64,000 bases of DNA from Symbiodinium sp. CCMP2592. Its lineage: Eukaryota; Sar; Dinophyceae; Suessiales; Symbiodiniaceae. Shown piece by piece: positions 1-12,589 of this stretch. The translations under genes were made by a program, and so were the position numbers. The stretch spans positions 192,501 to 256,500 of the forward strand of contig CAJNDT010003990.1 of NCBI GenBank assembly GCA_905221615.1, written 5' to 3'. The notes below the pieces were generated by a model. It had not been told where the DNA came from. It saw only the letters and a program-made list of their open reading frames with translations, and did not search any database. Positions within the stretch are counted from its first letter, which is position 1. Each line of letters opens with the position of its first letter.

Positions 1-760
1 CGGAGGTTGAGAGGTGAGGGCTTTAGGGTGCTTAGCTTGCCGGCATGCTACAAAGGGAATTCGCTAGGAGAGAAATCAGACGCACGAGTCCGTGAAGGCA
101 TCAGTATTGGCAGTAGTCAAGCCAGAGATCTGGGATCGGATACTTCCACGGTGTCGTTTTACATTTCATCGCAGCCTACAGCTGATGTTGAGGTGATCGT
201 ACATGTCTGTCAGAGAAAATTTCTGTGCATGTGCGGCAAGCTCGCATACATATGCCATAGATAATGCATGTTGCTTTGATAGTTTCCCTCGATGTTGCGT
301 TCTTACCCTTGCATGTGTCTGACTACTCTGATGATGGTACAGCTCCCAGGCGTGGATGGTTCCCTGCACATCTGGTCGCTTGCCGGCTTGGCACCCGAGC
401 TTGGAAAGAATGCAAACACAGGGCACTTCTCGGCAAGCCAGCCCTTTTCTCCATCTGAGAAGAACGGCCAAGTGTTGTCCATGGCGACAGATAGCTTCAG
501 TGCACGAGGCCCGCAGCCCCACGAGTTGGACAGCCCATCAGTTGAGGTGGGGGGCGGCAGTGAGTGGGTCATGCTCTTGCAAAGCAGACTGTGCTGCAGT
601 CATTATTCCTTGCATCTCAGGATCTCGGTCTCGTAGGGTGAAGTGTCGCCACGGGCATGCCGCAAAGTTGGGCTCAAGGAAAGGAGCAGGCAGTGGGACT
701 GTGTCCAAACCTGCTGGGACCCCAGCAGAAAATGGGGGCCTTCATGGATAGCTGTCAGCA
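1..760. other. No gene recognised
   Basis: Ordinary-composition sequence. A weakly coding-like stretch lies around 440-570 on the + strand (frame with residues SEKNGQVLS then DSFSARGPQ), but no convincing splice pair or family was found. Nothing else is supported. Confidence 0.3.
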
Positions 761-838
761 ATGACAGCTGCACCTGTGGAACCAAAGCCCTCCTACTACA
801 TAGCTACAGACGAGCCCCCCCCAATCGAGCTTGAGAGG
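761..838 (+). CDS. Coding-like exon, possible gene start
   Basis: Twenty-six codons begin at ATG 761 and stop exactly at a GT donor (agg|gtctca) in phase 0. The peptide starts MTAAPVEPKPSYY and is rich in P and E. A possible acceptor (ctgtcag) lies just upstream of the ATG, so this could be a trans-spliced first exon or an internal exon. No family is recognised and no downstream partner was joined. The coding call rests on composition and the donor only. Confidence 0.35.
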
Positions 839-2620
839 GTCTCATGCTGCAGCCGAGGTCGCAAAGCATGGCGCCACCTGTTACTACTTGGCCCTGCTCT
901 TACTGACCGTTTTGGGGCATCCGAAAGAGGGCGGCCTGCTGAAAGCCCCGTACCCCAAACCCGAAACCTTAAACCCTCAGGCTTGAACCCAGCACCCCAA
1001 ACACCAAACCCTACGCCCCAGACCTTGAGAGCAGAGATCTTGCGCAAGATGCCGACGTGTTGGCTCCTTTGTGTTCAGGGTTTGTGGGTTTCTATTTGGA
1101 GATCAAGGTCCAGGACGTCTTGGGTTTAGGTTTGCGGGCGTGCGGTATTCAGGGTTTGAAGGGCTCAGGGTTGAGCTTGGAGGGCTTAACTCATTGCCGC
1201 TGGCATGCAAGAACCGAGTTCGCCGGGATCTGAAGAATTCTGCGGTGTAGGGGTTCACGTCCAGAGTTGAAGGCTTGTTTGTCGTTGGGAGTCTTTGCAA
1301 GATCATGGTTGTCGTAGAATTGAGTTTAACCTCCCGTAAATCCGCCCTTCGCATTGTGCGACAGTGGCAAATCTGCGCAAGTCTTCCTCAAGTCGTCTAG
1401 TTGGTTTTCGGGCTGGCAACAGTCGAGGTGTGGTAGCAAGGGGCAGACGACATACAATGGCAGCTAGAACAATAGTTTAGAGAAGCACTTACAATGGCAG
1501 GTGCTCACGGGAACACGGGTGCGACTCTTTAATGAGACCCATCCCGAGCCTGACTTACCTCCTCAGGCGCCTCCAGCTGATTGTCATTGGGTCCATGCTC
1601 AGTCTTGTGAGTGTCTGGGAAGCACGGAGTTTGTCACAGTTTTCAAGCCCCAAGCTGGCGAATAAAGTTCCGATTGAACGAGGCGTTCGTGTCCAAGTGC
1701 ATCCTACCCCGACACCACGGGTTGTTCGAGTGGCTTTTTGGAAGGTACACCAGTAGTAGTAGCAGTAGTAGTAGTTGCACGAAAGGGGATCAAAACTTCA
1801 AATCGTGCCATCTCAGGCCAGGTCACTTTTATCGCAAGCCAGCCAAAGATGCCTGCCATTTGGCTGCACCGAAGCCCGACACCCCAAGCCCTTGCCTCAA
1901 CCCCCGAGACGTTGCGAAGTCGATCTGTTGCATCTCCAGGCTTCGAGTGCTTGTTCGTGGATTGGCAAGGTAGCAGTAGGAGTGGGATTAGGAGTAGGAG
2001 GAGTAGTAGTAGTAGTCGTCGTCGTAATGGAAGTACCAGTAGTAGGAGGAGAACAGGAGGAACCGCAGCGGCAGGAAGCAACGGAATAGGTGTCATAGTG
2101 TCAGTAGCAGCTGTTATATCTCCGCTTGCCGAAAGCTTTGATGCATTCTCAAGCAGGCAGATTTCAAGGACATCCTTTTACGTAAGCATGCTTCACATGT
2201 TCAGGACCGGGCTATGTCGGCTTTGCGAAAGGCACAGGCCTGATGCAGCAGTCAGACAGTCAGGGTGATGATGAAAATTCCATCGAACAGAGAGCGGCGG
2301 AGACCGAACGACCGAGAGACACAGGGACAAACAGTCCGATAGATTGGCAACACAGGCAGACAGGCAAGGAGACACTCATAAACGCCTACATCACAAAGCA
2401 ATCATAAAAAAACCAGCACGCACGTGATATGTTTGCCTGCGTATCCACACCGGTCATGTATGCATGCACACACGTACAAGCACGAGCTCACACAGACTCT
2501 GTGTATCTCCATTCATAAATACAAGGTTCAGGTAGTCGTATTTGTTCGTTCCGAAGCATCGCTTGCACTAGGGAGCGCAGGGAGTCAATTATGTGATCAG
2601 AGCCTTCGACTTGCCGGAAG

Positions 2621-2688
2621 GACCTGGAATCCGAGGGGCAGTCGGATGTTGGAAGACTGGAAGAGATCGTGGAGGCCGGGTTCAGACG
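2621..2688 (+). CDS. Coding-like internal exon, charged helical segment
   Basis: Bounded by an AG acceptor (ccggaag|gacctg) and a GT donor (gacg|gtaggt). It encodes 22 codons plus two bases, starting DLESEGQSDVGRLEEIVEAG. The pattern of charged and hydrophobic residues suggests a helix. It has no stop and no simple-repeat character, unlike its surroundings. It may belong to the same gene as the exon at 761, but phases do not prove this. No family is recognised. Confidence 0.45.
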
Positions 2689-3000
2689 GTAGGTGGGTTA
2701 GGGTCTGGGGTTTAGGTTCCGGGATGAGCTTTTAGAGTTGAGGGGTATGAGGTTTTGGTCCGATGAGCCAGACTTGTGCATTCAGGAACATTCTATCTGG
2801 GCTTGTCGGTCTCTCGATGTTGAGTTTGAGGTTCGCTGTAGGTTGTGAGACAGCACGGCGGCAGCTTTGGAGTGCTGTGGAAGCACTGGGTCACTGTGTA
2901 GCGTCATGTGCTCCCTTGCACCCCAGAGCGGTTTTTGATTCAGTCTAAGCCATGGTCCGCCGCAAGCTTTTCTTTTTGCCTCGGCAGGTCCAAACCAACC

Positions 3001-3455
3001 TCCACACCAAAGCCTAAGCCCTGAACCCTACAGCCACAACAGTAAACCCTTACCACATCATCGAACCCTTATGGCAGCCCTTATAGCAACTCCTTTACAG
3101 TAAACCCTTTCAAAGATAAATCCAACTCCTACCCGCTAAACCCTAAACCCCGTAACCCTGAAGCCTAAATCCTAGTGTCCTAAACCCTCTACCCCATAAT
3201 AACCCTGAGCCGCCTCCCTAACCTCTCAAGCTTAGGATGACGGCAAGGGCCAGGAACGTGGGAGAGTGACACAGGGCGAAAAAGTGGAATATCAGCCTTC
3301 TCTTGGAGGGATTCTAGACTCTGTGCAGTTTGGAAAGGCGTTCAACAAAAAACCTTAAACCCTAACATCAACCAAGGCCCCGAAATGCAATACCCTCTAA
3401 CCCGAAATCCCATACCCTTTAACCCTGAACCTCAAACCCTAAACCCTAAATCTTA
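3001..3455. repeat. Degenerate CCCTAAA telomere-type repeat region
   Basis: Scattered runs of CCCTAAACCC and close variants over about 450 bp, densest at 3140-3215 and 3355-3455. The unit matches the TTTAGGG-type telomere repeat known in plants and dinoflagellates, but the array is interstitial and strongly degenerate. No coding frame is visible. Confidence 0.75.
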
Positions 3456-3584
3456 AGATTTCTCCAAGCGAAGCCTCCGTCGAGGCCCTCCGGCAAGAGT
3501 CTCTCGAAGCCTGGCACTCAGCGGTCGGAATAATCGGTAATAGTACCCGCTTATAAGCCAATTAGTATCTTATGTAAGAGACAT

Positions 3585-3760
3585 ATATATACATATACAT
3601 ACACACACACATGCACAAAGCACATAGATATAAGTATACAGTATACATATAAACGAAAAAGCAGACACGGGTCTGACACATGTGTATATGTATGTAGATA
3701 TAATGTATGTACGTGTGTATGTATGTACATATATATATATATATATACACATACATATTA
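3585..3760. repeat. AT/ACAT/ATGT microsatellite
   Basis: Dinucleotide and tetranucleotide tracts (TATA, ACACAC, ATGT) fill this stretch. Open frames here translate to Tyr/Ile/Cys-rich strings and are artefacts. Confidence 0.9.
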
Positions 3761-4599
3761 CGATTATATGTGCATCAACATATAGGCACACATAGTGCAT
3801 CTAAATATGTGTTTACATTTTTACAGATGTACATTGTGCATATACATTGTCAGGTATAGTTTCACATAATGGCATCCCCTGGTAGTCCCTGGGTATTTAT
3901 AGACATGAACAGTATACTCTACAGAACGAAAGACTAGAGAGGTCAAGAGCTCAGGGTTTAGGAAGAGACCTCCGGCCCCGCTTGCAAGGATCGTGATCAT
4001 GATTCTTGTTGCCTCCAGATGTTGGCATTACGTTTGTGAATAGTTCCTGTTCCATATGTGTTGCTACTAAGCCGGTGACCATCGTTGTTTAGGGTTGTTT
4101 CTAACTGTTTGGGCTGTTTGCTTTCCCGTCGGGCAAGAGGCGATGAGTACGTCGCGTCTCTTGCTTATTCGTGTTGCTGCTGTTGCTGTTGAAGTTGTTG
4201 GTGCAGTCGGTGTCGTGGTGCTGGCGGTCGTCGCTGTCGTGGCTGTCTTTGCTGTTTTCATCAGTATTGCTGATCTACTTTGGCTTCTTATGTTTTTCTC
4301 ACGGTTGCTTTGACCTTCTCAGAATCATGGCCATGGCTCTTGCATTTTCTTTGGCTGTGAATATTAGTGCCGTGGTGATGATCGCGCTTCATAGCTTTTC
4401 TCCGCATAACCGCTTTGTCTGTGGTCTAGGCTGTCGCAAGAGGACTGCAAGCCGCCTAACCGAAGAAGAGTGCTCATGCTGCACCTCGACGGATCCATCG
4501 ACCGTGTTGGCCTGATGCCGTGCCCCCGCAAGAGCCAAGAGCTGAAGCCATCATCTTCCCCACCTCTGCAGATATTTATGTGTGTACATGTATAGATGT

Positions 4600-4700
4600 A
4601 TAGATGAATTTTTTATGATGTATGTATGTATGTATTTATGTATGTACGTATGTATGTATTTCATGTATGTTGTCTTTTGTCTTTGTCATATGTGTAAGTA
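4600..4700. repeat. ATGT microsatellite
   Basis: Tandem TATG/TACG units. It is flanked by GTT/GCT-rich sequence (4160-4270) that also looks like decayed triplet repeat. Confidence 0.8.
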
Positions 4701-5160
4701 TATACATAGACATGACATTTCTCACATTTGGGGCGTAGAGTCTGGTGCGACGCGGCCCGTTTTGGGATGCACCCAATTAAGTTGCGGCGTGCGGACCAGA
4801 AATCTGACTGTAACCAGTGTGGACTCGCACGAGGAAACGGGATTGAGCCAGCAAAGGAAAAGCTGTCCCGTTCCTAATCAAAAAATTGCCGGCATTCCAT
4901 GCGCGGTGGGAAGGAGGACCAGGAGCAAATAAGCACATCCAAAATTGACTGTTCGGTTGGGACCTACGAAGTGCAGGGTATTCCTCATGGGTATCGGATG
5001 AGGCCATCCCTACACTGTTTACATACCCAAGATGTCAAAACACCTGCAACGAGGTGATATAAGGACATCAAACACTGAGCCCGTAAGCTATTCGCGATCT
5101 CACCGGTACGCCATTAAGCCAACGGGCTATACATCCTCGTGTTTGTTCCCACTGGCCTGT

Positions 5161-5783
5161 TCACTGCTTCTCGTCCGACCCATCACCCTCCGGCTTACCG
5201 AAGCCTTTGATGTCGGTGTTGATGCTCGTGGAGGTGAGCATGCCCTCCCACTCACGGTGGTAGGGGACGTCTGCCTCATCTTGAAACATGAAGGCTACGT
5301 TATTGCCCCATGTATCGCCTTCTTTCTTGCTGCAGCTCACGATGTCGGTGAAGATGTTTCCGATCCAACTAGCACTCTCCCACACTGTGTAGAAAAGGCC
5401 ATCAGTCACATCTTGATACATACTCATGACGCCCGCGTAAAAGCCGTTGGTGTTGCTTGCGGCCTCACAAGGCACCTTTCTTCATGATGTGGGTGTGGAT
5501 GCCGCATGCCGCCGGTCTGCTTCCTGCATTCCCAATCCTCGTTGCTAGGGCCAGGGCCATCTGCTTCACCGTACAACTTGACGACAAAAGATTCTTCTGA
5601 CGCCCCGCCCTCCAGCCTGCCGCAGCTCATGATGCCCAGGTGAATACCAGTGGTCAGCATTATGCTCACGTACTGCTGGTGATGATGGCCATTTGCCCCC
5701 TCGTTGATGCCCATTTTGTCCCGGAATGTCGCCTTTTCCCAGCCAATGGTCTGTGATGCCGCCATCGCAAGCATGATGAGCAT
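5161..5783 (-). CDS. Putative secreted protein with internal duplication; frame break in the middle
   Basis: Read on the minus strand. The start at 5783 gives a hydrophobic leader (MLIMLAMAAS) that looks like a signal peptide, then about 85 open codons. Near 5475 the good frame moves by one and stays open to 5161. The two halves resemble each other: each has an SC, a short gap, EG, then a hydrophobic strand ending EADGP or EADVP and a nearby acidic-W motif (EDWE, REWE). This suggests a duplicated domain of roughly 70-90 residues. The frame change could be a short intron (a GA donor near 5520 and an AAG acceptor near 5476 would work but give only about 45 bp), a mutation or a sequence error. 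No family is recognised. Its minus orientation differs from most neighbours. Confidence 0.5.
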
Positions 5784-6853
5784 CAGGCGAACTCGGCTCG
5801 TGACGTTCCCACTTGCAGAAGTAGCAGCAGTTTTCGGGAACTGGGGTCACAGCTATCAGGCGCGCTAGTGCACCATTCGATCCGGACCCTATACATATAG
5901 ATATACATATATGTATATGTATGTGTGCATCGATATGCGGCCGGCCTTGCAGTCCTCGTGGATGTGACGTGGGGTGCTACAAGCGCCTGAGGCTTCTGGG
6001 AAGGGGTAGTCCCCCGCAACGGATGGCCGAGGGTGGTGCTACATGGTCGGGTGGGGGAACGACGAATGCGAGCTTCCGCACTTGCACGGACCCCCGTCGA
6101 TCCCAAGACCTGAAGATGCCTAAACTCTGAACCCTGATTCCTCCGGTTCAGACCTCCACCTGCCGAAGTCAGGCTTGTCTCTCTGCTTCGGAGAATGATC
6201 CGGAAGCGCTGGAGCCGACCCCTAAGTACGATAAAGTGCAGGGATGAAGAGTTTGATTTTTCCGGTTACTTAAACGGGAATTAATACGGGAAGGGGGCTT
6301 TGGGTTTGGGGTTTGGGGGAAGTTACAAGGGTTTCGGCTTTGGGGCTTGTTTTGGGGGCTGGAGCTGAGGCGGTGCCGAGTCCTCAGCTATGAGCTAAAC
6401 TCCGCCGAGCAGCTGCTTTTCAAGCGTGGGGAGCCAAGTCTACTGGGCTTCAAGCCGTTAAGGCACCAGGGCCCTAACGCCCGAAGACTTTTGGACTGGT
6501 GTTGGGTTGCATGAGAAGGTTGAGAAGGTTGCGGGGCTTGCAGCGCGAAGTTTTTGTGCCTTTATTCTGTTTTCTTGACCGACTTTGTCAAAGTTAGCAG
6601 CCGGTTTTGTCCATGGCTTTCGCGCAGCTGCTTGGCCCGAGCTGTTCATGACAGGGTGCAAGGTGTAGGGTGGCTCAGTCAGCCAGCAGGCAGGGGGCTG
6701 GAATGTTTTCGCGCTTAGTTGTTTTGCAGAGTTCAGGTCTTCCAAAAGGCATTCAGGGCAGCCGGCTGCAGTCAGCGGGCGGTTTCGTGAGTTCACCAAC
6801 GCTGCGGGCGAGGATCCAGATCGTCCTGGGTCCTCCTCGCGCCGCGTGCAGCC

Positions 6854-6939
6854 ATGGCTGACCGACATGGTCCATTCCACGCCCTTGTCCAGAAGCTAGA
6901 GGAGCAGCATGAGAAGGAGGCTGGCACCGTCTGCTTCAG
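6854..6939 (+). CDS. Candidate first exon, helical N-terminus (possibly of the channel gene at 16.6-21.8 kb)
   Basis: ATG at 6854 directly follows an AG acceptor (gtgcag|cc), as expected for a trans-spliced dinoflagellate first exon. The peptide begins MADRHGPFHALVQKLEEQHE, a charged amphipathic helix. Possible donors are GC at 6920 (gag|gctggc) or a site near 6938. Similar short helices at the extreme N-terminus are, as I recall them, common in dinoflagellate voltage-gated channel proteins, so this may start the downstream channel gene. That link is inference; no phase-consistent chain to 16.6 kb was built. Confidence 0.45.
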
Positions 6940-7664
6940 GGTTAGACCGTTCGACTAGGTCTCCGCCAGGGTTTGATGTGTTGCCACATGTCATCACGCA
7001 TGACTCATGACCATAGACCTGGCAGAAGCACGTGCGTGTTTGTTTTTTTGGAGGGGTCCTCCGTGTCCTCCTTACCGCTGCAGCCGCAGATGCACACACA
7101 AACGCACAGTGTGCACATGCATGAACACACGGACAGGCACTGTTAATTAGGGAAGGGATGGATGTGCGGATGGATGGATGGATGGATCAGGGAGAGGGCT
7201 GAGAGGGCTATGACTTGAAACCCCCCCTTGGTCCTGTGGTAATATCGAGCTCTCCTGACCATGTTTTGCACGGCCCCTGTATGCAACAGTTCCCAGACTG
7301 TCCACTGCACATGAAGCCCAGCTTACACGCATGCGTTGGACTTCTTGGTGAGAGCCGGGGGGTTTGCCTCCATGGGTTGCCTACAGGTCCTGCTACTTTT
7401 GCTGCTGCTGCTGCCGTGGCTACATATATAATATAGCATCTGTCCGAGTCTCCGGTTTCTAGGCACTCCTGGCTTATTCGGGTACGGTGTCCGCAGGTGG
7501 CAGATCTCAAAGCCACGATTGGGCGTTTGGAGGCGCCTAGCACCCTTGGCTTTTGCCCTAGGCTTGGGCTCCCTGAGCACGGCTCTGGCCTAGAGCCGAG
7601 CAGCGGACCTGTCACCTCACTTCTCAGAGTGTCGTTTCGTGATGCACGGATGCCGTGCGTGTAG

Positions 7665-7736
7665 GTTGTCAAGCCGAAGCATTCACACCGAGATGAGATT
7701 AGCAGCATCGCGGACTATGTTGGTTTCTCCATATGA
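7665..7736 (+). CDS. Weak coding-like exon
   Basis: After a TAG acceptor (gtgtag|gttgtc) the frame reads 23 codons before a stop. It includes KPKHSHRDEISSIADYVG, which has no repeat character. A GT donor (tat|gttggt) would end it earlier. No family or partner exon was found. Confidence 0.25.
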   Translation, partial: VVKPKHSHRDEISSIADYVGFSI

Positions 7737-8509
7737 TGAAGGGTTTTCATGCTTCTCACCCGCACAGTCAAGCGGCTTCGTGCAAGAACGAAGATGAATG
7801 CTCTCGCTTGTGATGGGAGGCTGCCGTCAATGCAAAGCACTCGGATTCCGGGGACTCATCGAAGGCAGGAGTGCGTCTGACTGGTCCTACCCCTGCGTAG
7901 TGGCTACATGGAGCACGACACATTAGAAGCACTGGTAGAAGCAACGAGGACCGCTGCGGGCTCTTGCCAGTGCCACAGGTACTTTGATGTGGCCAGTACT
8001 TTCGCCTTCTAGCTTTCTACCATGCTGTCGTCACAGTTTGCACGCAGGCTGCGTGTTTCGGATCTTGAGCTATCGCCCGGACAACAGGCGACACTCGGCC
8101 CGCGAGTTGTGCGACCATCCCCAATCACGACTTTCCACATACGTCGCGGCCTTACGCTGAGGGGTGCTGGTTTATAAAAGCCTTGGAGCAAGAGCGCCCA
8201 GGGCATGATCAGCTGCAGTTCAGTTTTAAGCCGTGCTCGTGCCAGCAAAACCAAAACTTCAGCAATAGTCGTAAGCAATGTTGTCAGACGAGACGAAATA
8301 GTCAGCAGCTGAACAGCGTTATGAGGAATGATTCATCCAATATCCGCAGAGGTAGTAAAGATTATTTTCCGAAACCCAGTAATCATGCTCAAGGCGCGAT
8401 TGACACTGATGATTAAGTTCTTGGTTTCGGTAGTGCCAGCGACAAGAGCATTGTTTGCGACAAAAAAGCACAGAGCACATGCACCTCATCAGCATGGTTC
8501 CTGCTTGCC

Positions 8510-8970
8510 GGACTTATTACTACTGCTGCTGCCGTTGCTGCTGTCGCTGCTACTGCTACTGCGACTGCGACTCCGACTGATGCTCCTGCTCCTGCTGTTG
8601 CTGTTGCTACGGCTACAGCTGCCGCTGCAGCTGCTGCTACTGCTACTGCTACTGCTACTGCTACTGCTACTGCTACTGCTACTGCTACTGCTACTGCTCC
8701 TGCTCCTGCTCCTGCTGCTGCTGCTGCTACTGCGACTGCGACTGCTACTGCTACTGCTACTGCTACTGCTACTGCTACTGCTACTGCTACTGCTACTGCT
8801 ACTGCTACTGCTACTGCTACTGCTGCTGCTGCTGCTGCTACTGCTACTGCTACTGCTACTGCTACTACTACTGCTGCTACTACTACTACTACTCCTCCTC
8901 CTCCTCCTGCTGCTGCTGCTGCCGCGACTACTAGTGCTGCTTCTGCTTCTGCTTTCGCTACTGCTGTTTG
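8510..8970. repeat. CTG/CTA triplet microsatellite, about 450 bp
   Basis: Nearly uninterrupted CTG, CTA and CTC triplets. On the + strand this translates to poly-leucine and on the minus strand to poly-serine. The long frames across it start and end in unrelated sequence and have no domain, so it is annotated as repeat only. Confidence 0.95.
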
Positions 8971-9239
8971 CCACGAGTAGTGCCACTAGAGCTTCTACAG
9001 CTACCACTATCACCAATACCACGTCTAGCCGTCGCTCATTTCCCACCGTCGCTACACTTCACGATAGCGCGAGCAGAACTACTGACACATGCTGAAGGCG
9101 AGCCGCTTCCGGGCGGAGAACAAGCAGTGCCGAAAGAGCACAATGCCTCCGGACTGAGGAATTGACTATGGTGGTGAGTCTTGTCAGTCGCTGCAGCAGA
9201 TCCGGAATCCTAGATATCATATGTCTACATTTGACATTT

Positions 9240-9446
9240 GTATACATATATATGTATGTATATATATATATATACACAGTTCATAGATGAAGGTTCCGCA
9301 GTGACCGGTTCGCACCAAGGCTTCGGCTTCAGAGGTCACGTCCGCACCCGGCTCCCCGAAGCCGGTGGGTGACATCCAGGAAGCGAGCTCATTTAGGGTT
9401 TAGGGTTTCGGGGTTTAGGGTTAAGGGTTTAGTAGTTTAGGGTTTG
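9240..9446. repeat. AT tract followed by TTTAGGG telomere-type run
   Basis: A short TATA/GTAT tract (9240-9278) and an interstitial TTTAGGG run (9393-9446). No gene is seen between them. Confidence 0.8.
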
Positions 9447-9905
9447 CGGTTGCAGTTGAGGCAATTGGGGTTTCGAGAGGGTTGCGACAGAGCCGATAGA
9501 GTGACATGCAGAAAGCAGCTCATCGACAAATGCAGTTCCCAAGTCCCACGATGTGCATTAAGCTTCGTCTGGACCCGTTTGCCGGACCTCACCTGGTGGG
9601 GGTTTGGGGTATTATTACATGTCAGAATGTTTAAACACAGCAATCCGAGAGAAGCGAGAGCTGAGGCATTGCGAGACTCTTCGGTTGTCAGTCTCGTACC
9701 TTCCCTGTAGTGCTATAGAAGGTCGGCATACTATGAGTCTCATCTCTTGGCTACGAGGATGTGTCGTTGTTGTTGTCCTCATGTTGCTACCACTGTCTTG
9801 CCCCCCTTAGTAGCCATACTATCAGGCTGATTCAATCCTTGTGCTGACTTCCTCCGCCTCAGAGCGAGTCCACACGTCAGAGGGTTCAGGGTTTGGGATG
9901 CTCAG

Positions 9906-10088
9906 CAGGATGTGGCCTCCATCGATGGGCAGCTTGACAACGAGCCGGACTTACTCAAGGCATGTGGAGATCCAGGGGATCAGCAGGTGTCAGTGAGTTC
10001 AGGGCGGAAGGAGATTGGGCCTGAGGGAGACTGGGACAGTGAGATGGAGCCAGGGACGCACTTCCGTTTGGTAGCAGCTAGCAGCAGC
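9906..10088 (+). CDS. Acidic coding-like exon
   Basis: The frame is open from at least 9897 to a TAG at 10088 with clearly non-repeat, acidic residues (QDVASIDGQLDNEPDLLK, later EGDWDSEMEPGTHF). An acceptor (gctcag|cag) fits the start. A GC donor after the AAG codon ending 9959 (aag|gcatgt) would end it early, as would a GT donor in the QQV region. It has no ATG. It may be part of the N-terminal region of the channel gene that becomes clear at 16.6 kb, but the link is unproven. Confidence 0.45.
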
Positions 10089-10579
10089 TAGCACATTGTG
10101 GATGACTTCTTCTAAGGCTGCTCTTATGAAGCTGAAAGAAACCACATGTCCCGTACCAAGAGCCCCAAACCCGTGGCACCCGATAAGATAAGCGGGTTTG
10201 AAAGCGTCCCAAGTGAAGTTCCTTTGCATGTCCTACACCTGCAACCTACGGCCGAAGCTCTGGACTGTTGGACTATCTACATACAATGCCAGGGAGTAGA
10301 CTTGCCTTGAGGCCCCTGTAGCATTCGCTATTCAGTATAGTTGCGATGTTTGCTCGTACATCATGTCGCTCCCAGTCGTTCCCAAAACCTGAACTCCAAA
10401 CCACCAAAGCAATGGGGTTCGAGAGGTTTCGAGAAGACAAAGCCGAAAGTCCCCACGACCGAGCCGCTAGACACCCAGCCCTAAACTGCTAAGCTGCTAA
10501 ACCCTAAACCCTCAACACGCGGTACCACCCGCAAGTGGAAAAAGGGGCCTCAAAAGCAACAAAGCACCTTAACACCTGG

Positions 10580-10725
10580 GACCTTCCGAGCCCTTCCCCA
10601 GAAGGTTCCCTTGCAGATTCCGCCGCCAAGTCCGGGGGCAGGTCCCCCCGGCAGCCCCGGGGCAGGTCCCCCCGGCAGCCCCAAGGCCTTCCAGCCTCGC
10701 AAGTTGAGGGCTTCTTTTTTCGGGT
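10580..10725 (+). repeat. Pro/Gly-rich 22-bp tandem duplication
   Basis: A 22-bp unit (ggcaggtccccccggcagcc plus two bases) is present twice in tandem at about 10636-10680, inside a frame that reads GPPGSPGAGPPGSP. It could be a small collagen-like coding segment or just a GC-rich minisatellite. Neither can be excluded. Confidence 0.4.
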
Positions 10726-11329
10726 TTTAGGGCTCCAATGGTGTTAGGGGGGCTTCTTGACCTTGCTTCCAAGATGTTGTGTTTGATGGTTTAGGGTTCA
10801 AGGTGTGGGGTTCCAGGGTATAGGGCACAGGATTTCGGGTGCCGAACGGTTTCAAGGTTCAAGGGTTCAGGGTTTGGGTTTTGTTCGAGCTGGGTACAAA
10901 CAAGCTTAATGAGGGATGGGAACAATGATGACAGGAACAGAGATCCCAACACGACGACACCAATGTGACAGTAATTGCAGCTCTCCTCCTCCTCCGCCTC
11001 AGCACAAGCAAGCATTGACAGTAGTACGACTGTTTTGAAGCTTGTTGGTAATTCTAGCTCGACGACTGGCAGTAGTACGATGGTGTCCCTCTGGACGGCT
11101 TTGTGTGCATGCAAACATGAACATGATGTTCATTTCATCTATGCTGGATTACTCTGATGTAGAACATGTGTATGCTTCTAAATACTTACAATTACTTGTG
11201 AACAAAAGTACATACACGCATGCATAAACTACACGAGACAGAAGCAACAAGCTCATCAGCAGCTAGGTGGTTAAACAGGTAGATAGCTAAAACCTAGATA
11301 GATGCACAGATAAAGCGGTTGATAGATAG

Positions 11330-12021
11330 CTACTTATAGACACAGATCGATAGATAGATCGGTAGATAGGTAGATAGATCGATAGATAGACGCATGCGCG
11401 CACTCACACACGAACAAGCGCGCAGGCACACAAGCACAGGCATTTAAGTATGTGCGTGCCTGGGCAGGTAGGCAGGCAGGCAGGTAGGCAAGCAGGGAGG
11501 CAGGTAGGTAGGTGTAGGTATGCAGGGATGTAATTGAAAGGCGTCGTAGAAGACACAATACGAACATACATGCATACATACATGCAAGCATGCATGCATA
11601 CATACATGTATGTGTACATACATATGCATATACTTGCATACCTACATACGCACATACGGACCTGCACACATACATACCTACCTACATACGTACATACATA
11701 CATACCTAAATATAAGTGCACAGAAGCACACGGGCACACGCCCAAATGCACATATATATATATATATACATATACACACACACACACACGTCTACGTAGA
11801 TACATATACACATACATACATACCACATGTCTAGAGTCATACAGACAGACATATTCACATAATTTCATTCAGACCTAGAGTAGGCTCACACATACAGACA
11901 GACCTAATGTAGGTACATACATACGCACATACATGCGTAGACGTGCACGCACACACATAGACTCATGCACTCGCTCACTCATACATATGTACATACATGC
12001 ATACATGCAGACATATGTACA

Positions 12022-12073
<52 letters not shown>

Positions 12074-12547
12074 GCATACATATAGGCATGCACACACGCA
12101 TGCCTGCATGCAGGCCTGCCTACATGCATACGTGAGTACATACCTACGTGCATGCTTGCATACATGCGTACATGCATATCTACATATTCACATACTGCCA
12201 TAAACACAAACAAACCTTCACAAACTTATTCGCACATAGGTACATAGGCACATACGTGCATACATCAGACATGAATGCATGCATGCGTTTATGCCTACAT
12301 TCCATGCCTGCCTGGCTTCCTGCTTACCTACTGCGTACCTGCATACATACATACGCACATATGGACGGGCTACGGCTGCACCCTTCCATTCGTGTGTACA
12401 TACATGCATACTCACATGCATACGGTCATACGCCCACACACACACATGCCAGCACATACCCACATTAATACATACAATATACGCATACCAAGCATACATA
12501 CATGGATGTATGCTTAAATCGGTACATACGCACATACTTACGCAGAT

Positions 12548-12589
<42 letters not shown>

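Noticed and set aside
5032-5487. 151-codon + strand frame opposite the secreted-protein candidate
   Set aside because: The minus strand stays open over a longer region and shows a signal peptide and an internal duplication; the + frame has none and stops appear beyond 5487.
8328-9095. 255-codon + strand frame of poly-leucine and 185-codon minus frame of poly-serine
   Set aside because: Both are translations of a CTG/CTA microsatellite with unrelated flanks and no domain.
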